Shown here: piece after piece, positions 11,288 to 22,000 of the stretch
Position numbering within the stretch: position 1 is the first letter of the stretch
Layout: every line of letters starts with the position of its first letter
Assembly: GCA_035048495.1 (NCBI GenBank)
Contig: CM068553.1
Location: forward strand, 17,857,190-17,921,189
Direction: 5' to 3'
Source of the DNA: Euptelea pleiosperma
Taxonomy: Eukaryota; Streptophyta; Magnoliopsida; Ranunculales; Eupteleaceae
Length of the DNA stretch: 64,000 nucleotides
The notes under the pieces: model-generated
Told to the model about the DNA's origin: nothing
The model's input: only the letters and a program-made list of their open reading frames with translations
Database searches by the model: none
Translations under genes and position numbers: made by a program

Positions 11288-11938
11288 GTCCCCCTTACTT
11301 TATTGATGAAATTTGCAGTGGGTGTGCACCCGATGGTTTTAAAATATTTGCGTCTCACCCAAGATCATTATAGTCCTTTAAAAAATATTGGGATGATATG
11401 CAAATTGCATCGATAAAGTAAGGACGTAAAGCAAAATCACGTGGAAGTGAAGAAGAAAATATGAAGAGGAAACACGCTGAAAGTGACAACAATGGAGAAA
11501 AAGTCCGTCTTTGCACCCTCCAAAAAGAAATCAATCTCTCCTTCTCAGCCGTCTCCTTCGTCCAAATCCTTAGCACTTAGCAGCAACACCGGACCTGATC
11601 AAAATCATCTCCACAGCAGAATCAAAATCATCTTCCAAAACGTCTCTGCTTGCACTGGATGCCGCCGCTCGAACCGCCCCTACTAGCTCACGTTGATACC
11701 GCCAATCCGAGTTAGTCTTCTTATTTTTTCTTTTTTTTTTGGCATTATGATAATTTTCCAGTAAGTCTTTCTTTCTTTCCATCTTTCTGCTTCGTTGACC
11801 TTTTTTTTTTTAAGGAGTTTTCGCCATATCAAGATTTATTGAAGAAACCCATCTAAGTTGAATCTCTAAAGGTTTCTAGGGCATTCTGAAATTCGTTTTT
11901 TGGTTTTTCTTTGAAGGCTTCCGGCAGCGAAACCCATC

Positions 11939-12024
11939 ATGAGTCCAGTCCCAGATGCCTGGTTTCCATACTTAGCCATTCTCATGCTAGCGATCGGCCT
12001 TGTTGTCACCACTTCGTTCTTCAG
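11939..12024 (+). CDS. First coding exon of an OST5/TMEM258-like subunit (orphan exon)
   Basis: The 86-nt exon from ATG at 11,939 to a CAG|GTAAGC donor at 12,024/12,025 encodes MSPVPDAWFPYLA followed by a hydrophobic segment ending TTSFF. This matches the N-terminal transmembrane segment of the small two-TM oligosaccharyltransferase subunit OST5/TMEM258 (family pattern SPV-P..FP-L...LL-IG....FF), which acts in the ER membrane in N-glycosylation. A TTTGAAG acceptor just upstream and T-rich sequence suggest a 5' UTR intron after about 11,700. I could not find the second exon (second TM helix) anywhere downstream before 19 kb. The gene is therefore truncated, has a very long intron, or is a captured fragment. 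Confidence 0.65.
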
Positions 12025-12181
12025 GTAAGCTATCCGATCCAGTTCTGGCTCCTTTGTTTTATGAAATGTTTCAATTGAACTGAATTTAAGGTAGATTCCA
12101 TGTTGGATTGTTTGAATTATTAGCACCCAATCCTTAGATTCCATACGGTTGGGCCAAAAGTAAATGAAGAAAGGTTCTGAG

Positions 12182-12550
12182 CATGGTTTTAAAAATGGCT
12201 GTTTAAACGGTTTTAACGGCGTTTAAACGGTAACGCCCCAAACCCGTTTCCATTAAAACCGTTTAAACACGTTTTACGTTTTTGAATAAAACGGCCATTT
12301 CTTTGTTTCAACGGCCATTAAAATCGTTTAAACAGCCGTTTAATTCTGAAAAATTTTGTGAAAAAAACGGCCGTTAAATCAGTTTAATTCCATTAAAATC
12401 TGTTTAATTTCCATTAAAATCCATTAAATTCCGTTAAATTCTATTTTTTTTCTATTTTTGCCCCTAGCTGTTTCAATCCATTTTAAGGGCCGTTTAAACA
12501 GTAATGCCCCCAGTCCGTTTAACTGTTAAAACAGTCTCCTTTAAACCTTG
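12182..12550 (-). mobile_element. hAT-type MITE, 369 bp, TSD GTTCTGAG
   Basis: Flanked by the perfect 8-bp direct repeat GTTCTGAG (12,174-12,181 and 12,551-12,558). It starts CATGGTTTTAAAAATGG and ends CCTTTAAACCTTG, in reverse orientation to the related element at 10,883-11,287. It lies downstream of the OST5-like exon, in what would be its first intron. Confidence 0.88.
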
Positions 12551-12612
12551 GTTCTGAGCTCACAATCCTTAAAAAAAAAAAAAAATCTTCAAAACAAAGA
12601 TATTTTGCTTGT

Positions 12613-12838
12613 CCCCCTTACTTTATTAATGCAATTTGCATTGCACCCAATATTTTTAAAATATTTGCATCTCACCCAAGATCATTATAGTCATTTAAAA
12701 AATATTGGGATGTCCATCGGGAGACCGTTAATGACCGTCTGTGGTCAAGGACATTGACCATAGTCAAAGGGTGAGACGCAAATATTTTAAACACATTGGG
12801 TGTGAGATGCAAATTGCTGCATCAATAAAGTAATTAAG
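12613..12838. mobile_element. Foldback MITE (TTACTTTATTAATGC arms)
   Basis: Left arm: TTACTTTATTAATGCAATTTG, then ATATTTTTAAAATATTTGC and TCTCACCC. Right arm: the near complement, GGGTGAGACGCAAATATTTT, then GCATCAATAAAGTAA. A half-copy with the left arm only follows the hAT MITE at 11,291-11,400, and that MITE is inserted in its first bases. Confidence 0.7.
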
Positions 12839-12840
12839 CC

Positions 12841-13720
12841 CATAACTCAAATATGCACATATTAGGTCAATGGACTCAAATGGTCGTTCTCCATTCTTTA
12901 CTCAAAAAATCATTGTCATTGAAAGGTAATTTTCCCACCAGGGCTTAAATAAATAGCATGAAAACGCATTCAGAAGAGGGAGGAGATAAAATATTGTTCC
13001 CCCTGCAAATTTATGCTCACGCTCGAATGATTTATTTTCCCACAAAAAGGGCATCACAAGCCAATGAGTTCTTGGCACGTACACAAGTGCTTTTGCAACG
13101 TACCTATGTGCTTTTGCTTTTTAGGTGTATGTGCCGAGAACTCATTGGCTGTGTTTGTGTGATTTGCAATCTCATTGTGACAAAAGTTTTACTCGCCCGC
13201 CATAGTAGATGGCCAATGAGTAGCTCGGTATGGGAAAAGTTACAGGTAAGATCCATGCCGTGCCGGAGCAGATGTTCCCATTTATCAATGCCATTCTGCG
13301 TAATGTTTTCTTCTCATTCAATTTAATATTATCAATAAGACAAATGATTACCTCACATGGTTTTTTAGGTGCTGGCACACTTAAGATCTTTCCATCAAAT
13401 CGTTTTTAGTATTCAACCATTCAATACGCTTTATACCCAGAGAACCCCTAGGTCAAAAATCAACGAAAGAACATAATCTCAACCATCTGATCATCCTCAT
13501 AAAAACTAAGTCAAAAAAGTTTTGGTGACTTTGGGCTTGAAGCAAATCCAATTTTTTTTTAACAAACATGCCCTTATACTGGAACCTAGTTTTCACTAAA
13601 TAGACATGTTACTCATAATTTAATTAATATTTATACAAACGTTGTTCTATTTAATTTTTTTTGCTTTATTAGCATTACCTATATTATTTTTGGATACTTC
13701 ATCAGCTCCTCTACTTTGTT
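12841..13720. other. AT-rich intergenic stretch with one strong hairpin
   Basis: I see no convincing gene. The main structure is an inverted repeat at about 13,059-13,151: GCCAATGAGTTCTTGGCACG on the left and the near complement CGAGAACTCATTGGC on the right, with a central ACAAGTGCTTTTGC / ATGTGCTTTTGC duplication. It may be a small foldback element. Confidence 0.5.
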
Positions 13721-15075
13721 GTTGGTGATATTTTGATGATCGTTAAACAGTAAGAGATTGGTCCTAGGTGAGACCTTTAACAATTTAGAAACTCTACTTG
13801 ATCCACTTGATTAGTTAGCTATTAAGTTTATATTAGTGTGGGTATCGTATTTTTTGGCTAATAAGATGATTACACATGACATTGGCATAACACGTATGAA
13901 ACACGAAAAGTCGACACCTGGTATCTTGAGGCATGCATGAATAAATGCGTCGGAGAAGCATGTCGAAACAGCTATCAACCTTTGCTTTCTCAGTCATGCG
14001 TCATTTACAAGCAGGAAGGACCACGTATCAGATTAGATATCCAAGAAAGATGCATCTCAGGACAGGCTAATGTCGATAAAACCTTGAGGATTCAGCAATA
14101 AATTTGTCGAAAAGGCATTCAATCCTTCCCGACAAATCATTCAAACAATCTGCTTGACGGGAATGACGCTCAACTCATCCAAGCAAGTTCAACAATCTAT
14201 TTGACGGGAATGACACCCCACTCATCCCGGCAAGTTCAACAGTTTACTTGACGGGGAATGACGCCCAACTCATCCCGGCAAGTTCAACAGTCTATTTGAT
14301 GGGAATGACGCTCAACTCATCCCGGCAAGTTCAGACAACCTACTTGACGGGAATGACACTCAACTCGTCCCGACAAGTTCAATAGCATACTTGACGGAAA
14401 TGACATTCAACTCACCCCGGTAAGATAACGATATACTTAGCAGGTACGATACGATATCAATTCCCGACAAGTAACAGAATCTACGTACAAATAAGTATTT
14501 TAAAGTTCAACAAGGTTAATTACTTATTTATCTACTGCATAATTGCCACGTGGTGATAAGATTGATTACTATACCAATTCCCGCTTCCTTCCAATCAAAT
14601 ATCTGCCATGTAGGGTGCCACTTAGTCATTACAGATATAACTGAATGGGGGAAGTTTAGATCCAGCAAGAAGAGGTTGTGTCATAACAAAATCTCTCCAA
14701 ATCGAATCTGACTAACGAGAAGTGGACACGTGGAAGGTGAGTCATGCTAGTCCCGAGGTTATAAATATACGACACTCAGAACTGGGAAAGAGATCTTGCT
14801 CTCTCGATCCAGATTATCTAACTCTGAATCTTATTTTCTATATCTCAAAAACCTTGTTAGAACACCTTAAATTGACTTCAGCGTCGGAGTGTTATCAACA
14901 TGTACAACTATGCCTCTTTCGGAGATTATCCTATTATCCGCAGTAGAGAAAAAGTTCTGTCCTGAAGCTCCAGATTTGCCGGATCATCATCGATACACGA
15001 ATCATCTGACATCGAAGATTGTGTGGGTTAGATCTGATATTTTTCTCCCACAATTAGCATCTCATGTTATCTGAA
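13720..15075 (+). other. Possible LTR remnant with internal tandem repeats
   Basis: Low-confidence call. A TATA-like GTTATAAATATACG (about 14,759) is followed by a CT-rich leader and AAATTGACTTCAGCGTCGGA (about 14,870), which resembles the GAGCGTCGGAGTG motif near the 3' end of many plant Ty3 LTRs. A tandem array sits upstream. No matching second LTR, PBS or pol sequence was found, and boundaries are uncertain. Confidence 0.35.
14142..14430 (+). repeat. Tandem repeat, period about 47-48 bp, about 6 copies
   Basis: Units of the form TTGACGGGAATGACGC, then CAACTCATCCCGGCAAGTTC, then AACAATCTAC recur with small substitutions. Units also have imperfect internal dyad symmetry (TGACGGG versus CCCGGCA). 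Confidence 0.9.
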
Positions 15076-16849
15076 AATTCGAGGTTTGCACTTATGATTC
15101 ACTGTCTGACGTGCCTTCAAATCATATTTGATGTTTTGTAATTTAACCTTGGCGGTTATCTCTTATTTATGTCTCTATCACCGAACCTGCAGAGGTTCAA
15201 AAGAAGAAATGGATATAGACAGGTAGGCAAGGCTCATAAAGTTGCAAAGCCCATTTCAGAAGTTGCCCGACGTTCCAAAAAGCTATGTGTGGTGTCCAAC
15301 CAAGACAAGTGTATCTATAGGATTGGAGGTCGAGAGATAAGTCCATAGGGCATGATCTTGGCATCGTAAGTAGCCATATAAGCACCTCGTCGACTTCATC
15401 CCTTCGTCAACAGAAGACTACAACACGAGACGTTGACTCATAGACATGCTTTGGAACTAATAAACTGAGAGAGAAGAGTATACAAATGAGCAACCAATAC
15501 TTGTAACCAATCAATATAGTTATAGGTGCCATGCTGCTTTCACATGGGGTGAGGGTATTTCCATCATTTTGCCTTTTAGACCCAAGTCTATAAATACTTC
15601 TGCAAAGAAAGGAAGGGGGTACACTTTTCCTAGGAACCTAATACCTCTCTATCTCTTTTCTCATTTTCTATTTTCTCTCCATATCTAGTTGTCCCGAGCT
15701 CTTAGGTTCTCCCGGTCTAACGAAAATGGAACCCAAATGGCTAATGACTTAACTTAGGTGGGTCTCCTAGACTACCTTTCTCTGCTCATTAGACATCTGT
15801 CACTTGCCATATCCTCCTACACTTATTATCTCTATGTTTCATTTTCCTTCGCTTGGGCTTTGGATCCTTGCATCTTGACTATATTTAAAAAAAAATTCTT
15901 CTTCCTTCTTACTTACACACGAAGACGTTGTTTGTTTGTTTCTTTCCCCGTTTCTTTTATCTCTTTATAAGTTTATATTCGATAGCTTTTCTGATCTGAT
16001 TTGCTAACTTAGTGATGCTTGGTATCTTATCACGGGATAGAGGTATCATATATCATATAATAACGGGGCTCGGGTTGGGTCAGTTGCCCAATACCTCGTT
16101 CCAATTTTTGTTCGGATTATAAAATCTGTACGAGCCTGAGTACTGTGTAACCCAACCCAAGCTTGACCCAAAGTCAAGTTGAGCCTGTCAGGCTCAAGTT
16201 AGGCTTGCCCAAGTTGTAGCCCTACCCATGAACGTTGCCCACTTCTTGGTTGACTTACACACCAAAAGAATCTTGGCCGATGAGCCGTTGGATTTGAAAT
16301 TTACTTTGTCATGGACTTCATGAACATGCCTATGAAGAGAAAATATTTGCTGTACCGCCACTTTAAAATTTGCCCATTGCGGAAGTTTTACTCAATGGGC
16401 AAACACCCTTTTAAAGGGTGTCTGAACCTAACATACGCCCTTTTAAAAGGCGTTTGTGCATCTAGTTATATTTTTTTTTTGCAAATTTTCAAAAATTTTA
16501 TCTATTTTTATAAATAGTTTTAAATTTAAAAAAAAAAAAATTTCCGTACCAAAAATCAGCTTGATCTATGACTTCTAACAAACAATATGTTCTAATCCAA
16601 CAGCCATAAATCACAATATTAAAATGGTAAATCCAACGGATAGAAATCACCAATTAAAGCGACTTTTGAAATGTCATCACAGGTGGAGCAAACATCGACA
16701 AGGTCCGTGGGCTGGGACCAGGGGAAACCAAATTTGGGTCTACGTATGAATGAGTTCCAAGCCCATGAGGGAAAAAAAAACATGTAAAATATAAAACCCA
16801 CGACAGGTAAACGGTTTTTGTTGAGGGGAATCTCATTCCATTAGGAATT
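15076..16849. other. Intergenic DNA, no gene recognised
   Basis: Contains a TATA-like TCTATAAATAC (about 15,588) followed by a CT-rich tract, possibly another LTR or promoter relic, and at about 16,060-16,230 a GGGCTCGGGTTGGG / CCCAACCCAAGC block that looks like a degraded foldback element. A short palindrome-rich stretch (ACACCCTTTTAAAGGGTGT near 16,405) is present. No open frame with recognisable homology. Confidence 0.4.
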
Positions 16850-17169
16850 GGGTATTTTAGCAACACCCCCCTGAAATTTGAAAGTAATTTGTAGTACCCT
16901 TTATACTTTCAAACTTTAGGATTACCCCTTGACCTAGTTTAATGTGGTTGACTTATGTCAAAACGGACTTGAATCACACACGGTTAGCATTGTACTTGCA
17001 ATATTATGATCCTTTCATTGGCCCATTAACAAGCACATGATGCATGTCACATTTTAAAGTTAGTCAATTGATGATTAAATTGGGTCAAAGGGGGTAATCC
17101 TAAAGTCTGAAAGTATAAGGGGATACTACAAATTACTTTCAAACTTGAGGGGGGGTTGCTAAAATACCC
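16850..17169. mobile_element. Mutator-type MITE, 320 bp, TSD TTAGGAATT
   Basis: Perfect 9-bp target duplication TTAGGAATT (16,841-16,849 and 17,170-17,178), the length diagnostic of Mutator-like elements. Terminal inverted repeats start GGGTATTTTAGCAAC and remain alignable for about 70 bp (including GAAAGTAATTTGTAGTA on both arms). The centre is non-coding. Confidence 0.9.
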
Positions 17170-17252
17170 TTAGGAATTGAAGGAAAAGTTGTCGGTGAAA
17201 ACAAAACTCTTTATTCGATTTGCACCTTATCATGTTCACGTAATTCAATTGC

Positions 17253-17382
17253 AGAAGGTGCCAGCTTGGTCAGTTGGTAAAGTTTGTGGGTGAAGATACC
17301 ATATACCTGGGTTCAAAACCCGCATTTACCGAGTTACTGGTCTCTTTAAAAATCAGGCTTACCTATCAAAAAAAAATAATAA
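17253..17382 (+). mobile_element. Full-length tRNA-derived SINE, TSD TAATTCAATTGC
   Basis: A 130-bp element flanked by the perfect 12-bp direct repeat TAATTCAATTGC (17,241-17,252 and 17,383-17,394). A-box-like CTTGGTCAGTTGG and B-box GGTTCAAAACCC are correctly spaced for an internal pol III promoter. The tail is A-rich, ending in AAT repeats. The 5'-truncated relative is at 6,088-6,153. Confidence 0.92.
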
Positions 17383-17424
17383 TAATTCAATTGCTGAGTC
17401 ACTAAAAAGGTCACATACCTGAGA

Positions 17425-17715
17425 TCTTTTCAAATGCGGAAAGCATTTTTACTACTCACCTCTGCCATCTGGGCCCACTGACCGCATGGATGTTTAGTCC
17501 AACCCTCATTAGACATTTATAGCAAAAATCAACTAGTTTAATGATTTTTAACCGTTGGTTTTAGTTCTAAAAAAAAGGTTAAATTCAACGGTTGTGAGAA
17601 TGCCTTATAAAAAGTACTACAATCTAATTGTTAGAGATTACCAATGAGGGTGATTTTTGGTGCGTATATCCACCAAGGGATGGGATAAACATCCATGCGG
17701 TCGAAATCTGAGTGG
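17425..17715. mobile_element. Foldback element related to 10,449-10,826
   Basis: Shares GAGATCTTTTCAAATGCGGAA, CTCTGCCATCTGGGCCCA and the paired complement near GACCGCATGGATG / CATCCATGCGGTC. The right terminus is degraded. Next to it, 17,809-17,865 has a local direct repeat of GTCAGTTTGTAGGTCCACC and (CCACCGT)n. Confidence 0.6.
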
Positions 17716-18090
17716 TAAGCAAATTTTCAGAGCCGGACCATTGAAAAGTAGGCCCAGATCCTACGCACGTGTCTAGATAGTCTTGAGTAGGAGCGTGGGT
17801 CAGTTTGTAGGTCCACCGTCCACCGGGGTCAGTTTGTAGGTCCACCGTCCACCGTCCACCGTCCACTTAAGGATTGTCAAAACATCCATACGGTTAGCAA
17901 CTTAGCATCCTCTAAGAGTGTGCCACGTGCCAAATATATTTGTCGGCTGTCAGCGATGCGTTCCTCGGATCTACTACGTGGCAAATTGAGGGACTTCGGC
18001 ATCAAAAATTTGATACCAAAGTCGGTATCATTGATTTATTATCTTAGTGCTGTTCTTTTATTCTCTTAGGGCTGCTCTCCACGCGTGGAA

Positions 18091-18749
18091 CTAGGTGTAA
18101 CCTAAGTGACCAGAGCGTAGAGCGAGAGCGGGTGCGAGTACGGGAGCGTCGAATTCAAATATCCCTCTACCAGATCTCGTCCCTTCCTCCACTCTACAAA
18201 ATCAGAGTCCATTACCCTAAATGAAATGCAAATCGCAAGGCCCCTCCATCTACCTTAAAATTCCTAGATCCGCCATGTCCCTGTGTCGACGCCCACTTGC
18301 AGGCTAATGCTCTTATACTTCCAGATACAAGGAAAATCTTCTGCATTTCCCCTCAAGGGGACCCACTATCGTTGATCAACTATTAGAGCTCCTTGGGATC
18401 AAAAGATCTAAGGGGTTGTAAAAACTAGATACCTAGACCGCTAGATGTCGAAAGCTCAACAGCTAGATTAATATCTCTGTTGGCGACCCACCATTTTTCT
18501 CCTTGTTTGTTTTTAGTTTCTCCATCTGAATGGTGGAAAAAGAAAATATGAAACTCAAAGGAGCAGGAGGAGAAAAGTCGAAAAGACCAATCGTGTCTCT
18601 AAAAATACTGGATTGTGACAATTGAATTTGGAGCGCACACTAGAAAAATCGGGAGCGTGGATTTAGCAAAGTCGAAGCGCGGACCCACCGTAAATCCGCA
18701 CCTAAACCGACCGCGAGTTCGCGGTTTGAGTGCGGGATCGTTACACCTA
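18091..18749. mobile_element. Possible DNA element bounded by CTAGGTGTAAC inverted repeats
   Basis: An 11-bp perfect inverted repeat, CTAGGTGTAAC and GTTACACCTAG, brackets 659 bp that is GC-richer near both ends (CGAGAGCGGGTGCG left, CGCGAGTTCGCGG right). I see no target duplication, and the interior has no recognisable protein. Confidence 0.35.
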
Positions 18750-18877
18750 GGAGAAGGTTCTGGTTACTAAGGGTGTAACTGCTACTTGAGCTAAAACCCT
18801 CGCCCTCTATCCTCTTCTCCCATTTCATCCCAAAACAATTCTCAACTCTTTTCTCATTTCCTCCCAAAACAACAAGT

Positions 18878-18880
<3 letters not shown>

Positions 18881-18936
<56 letters not shown>
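18881..18936. repeat. (CT)n microsatellite in the leader of the DYAD-like gene
   Basis: 56 bp of pure CT ending about 125 bp upstream of the start codon at 19,062. Position and strand fit a pyrimidine-rich 5' UTR; whether it affects expression cannot be read here. Confidence 0.95.
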
Positions 18937-18937
<1 letters not shown>

Positions 18938-19061
18938 GCGATCTGAGGCCTTGGAGAACGTAGAATATCGCTCTCAGGTGTTCTTCGAAGTTATTTTGAT
19001 CGAAGGCCTGTAGCACAAAGGGTTTCTAAGAGAGGAAACGGATCAGAATCTAGCAGGGAAA

Positions 19062-22000
19062 ATGAACCCAGACCAAGACGAACAGATGGCGATGGAATCC
19101 AATCTCCCGGGAAAAGAACTTGGTCAGAAAATTCCATCTGGTGAGACTTCGAAACAAAAGAACGTAGGATCGGGGACTGATAATCTCATCACGGGTGTGT
19201 TAGTGCCAATGAGTGCGCGTAAGAAGAGGACGCCACGTAAAATCATAGAAGACCACGCCGTAAAGACGGACACCAACGCCAAGGAGGCGACGAAGAAGAG
19301 AACGCATGAGAGTTCCAGCCACGCCAGAAAGGAGAAAGTAGCGCAGCTCGAGAAGAAGAAAGCTAACAAGAACTGGTCCCAACAGAGGTGAGGGGCTTTG
19401 TTAAAGAAATCCATATTATTTAGTTGTTATACAGTAAGTAATTTTATATTGTCGTGAAGGTATGAAACTGCGAAGGAGAAGATTTGGAAGATCATGAAGG
19501 AGAATGGAGCGGTGTTGGGGAATCCGATATCCCGGCAGGATCTGGAAAAAGAAGCTCGCAAACACATTAGGGATACTGGGCTTCTAGGCCACCTGCTGAA
19601 AGACATCGAAGGGAAGAGGACTCCGGATGGGAAAGAGCGGTTCTGTAGGCTGCCCAATAGTGCTAGTGGAGCGATGGAGTACTGGCTTGAAAGCGTAGAC
19701 CCCGTTAACATCAGGAGAGACACCGATGTGAACCCTCTACCGGGATGCAAACTTGGTGATAGCCCTTCCCAAGACTCCACTTCTACTACGGAGTTGAATC
19801 AGCTCAAAGAAGTCATGGCCAACTTTATGGGGTACGTAATACAGGAATACCTCTGAAAATAAAAATACAAATATTATAAATAATATCAAATGCTCATGTT
19901 TTTCTTATTGGTTACAGATCTATGAAAGAAGACATGGCCAACCTCATGGGGTAATACACGAAACCTCTGAAAATAAAAATATATACAAGTATTATTAATA
20001 ATATCAAATGCTCATGTTTTTCTTATTGGTTACAGATTTATGAAAGAAGAGATGGCCAACATTAAGGGGTAATACGTACACGAATACCTCTCAAAATTAA
20101 AATACAAGTATTATTAATTTATTACTATTATTAGTAAAATATCAAATGCTCTTGTTTTTCTTATTGGTTACAGATATGTGGAGTACTTATCAAGGAAGAA
20201 TTCCAAGTTAGAAGAAGAAATGTATGGGAGCTGGAAGAGGAGAAAAGCACAGACCGAGCAACAGTTTGATAATATTTCAACATCTCTGATGGAGATGCAG
20301 GTATTGAAGTTGCACCACAAAGTTTGTTAGCAACAATTCCAAGTTTGAATCTTATACTACTGTGGTTCCATTGCAGAAATTGTATGAGAGCTTTGTGGAG
20401 ATAAAAGCACATGCCCAAGAACAGCTCGCTGAAATTTCACATTATCCGGACAAGATGCAGGTATTGAAGTTGAACTTAGTTGTTAAATTCGCGATTTATT
20501 CAGGAATTAATTCACTACAAGTAAAAGGTCATTTTGAACGGTCCAAAACCGCTCTTAAGGTCATTTGGATCAGTTTTGAACCGTCTCAAAAAGTGGCGTG
20601 TGCCTAAGTACATTAAGGGGCGCCGTTCCAAATGTTGGAAATGTTTTGAACCGTGTCAACTCTTGAAATTTTGAAACAGTTTAAGATACATTGGCACGGT
20701 TTTGAACCATTCCAAACTGTTGAAGCGGTTAGAAATCGTGCCAGGACTAGATAATTGGGCACGATTAAAAGTTCTCTGAACCATTTCTAAGTATTTGACA
20801 TGGTTTGGAACCATTCCAAATGACTAGCTTGGTACGGATTGGCACACATAGGTATGGTTCTTATAAAGAATAAGCCTCTTTGTAATGTACTAGTCGGTGG
20901 CACGTGCCCATGGCACTCTCCGACAAAGCGTTTGCCAAAATTGGGTGTGAGTGGCTGAGATCCACTGTCCATTTGGGGGATAAGATCTCGACCCTTCTTT
21001 ATGAAGCTATGAGACAACTTCCATGTTTTGTTATATAGACTAGTACGTGCCCCGTGCCCACGACACTCCTTGACAAAGCGTTTGTCAAAATTGGGTGTGA
21101 GTGGCTGAGATCCACCAGTTGGGGGATAAGATCTTGGCCCTTCTTTATGAAGCCTATAAGAGGGGGAGACAACTTCCCTATTTTGTTATATAGATGTACA
21201 TACTATTAATCTCAACCTATGGATGTCATTGTTCTGCTTTTGAACATGGATCAGAAAATTCTCCAACTGAAAAGAGCACGACACCCTAGCTAATTAAGAT
21301 TAGCTCAACCAGGTGTAACATAGATAGGTTGGAAGCATATGCTCTTTTTAGTCCTTGATTAAATAAAATGCAACATCATTTTCATGTTAGAAGTTGGCTT
21401 AGTTAAATGTTACACTATTGTAAGTTGTTAAGCTAGACACAGATTAAAGTAGTGTTGTTAAGAAAGCACAGTGGCACGCCTAATGACACCTGCCAACTTA
21501 TGGGAAGGTCCCCTTCTCTTGCCACATGGAGGGAGTGATGTGGCCAATCCAAAACATCCATCCTATGTGAACATTTCCCCTATCCATGTCACACCTCTGC
21601 CTTACTATGTCGCATTGATATGGATACGAGTATTAAAAGGTTTTCACATACACCTTGAATGATAGAGATGATCTTTGTGAGAAAGGTATCTCAGCTTGAT
21701 AATTTCCTCTTGAGATATCTGGTTTATTTATAATAATATTTATTGTTTACAAAGAGTGACAGCTGTACATAAAGATAAATCAGGGAGGTTGGAATCGTCT
21801 CTAACTATATGGAGAGACTCAAATGTGTTTCCTTGATTTGTTCTCAGTTGGTTAAGTCTTCTTGATTTATTGAATCACCCAATGACTCTGTCAATGATGA
21901 TGTGTCAGCTGTGTGACTAGGATGAATATCCTAAATATCCCCCTGCTAGTGGAGCGTAGATATGTCACGGAGATTCAACTTGGACGAGAAACATTGAAGT

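Noticed and set aside
13981..14470. CRISPR-like array
   Set aside because: Direct repeats are contiguous at a 47-48 bp period with no unique spacers, and the genome is plant.
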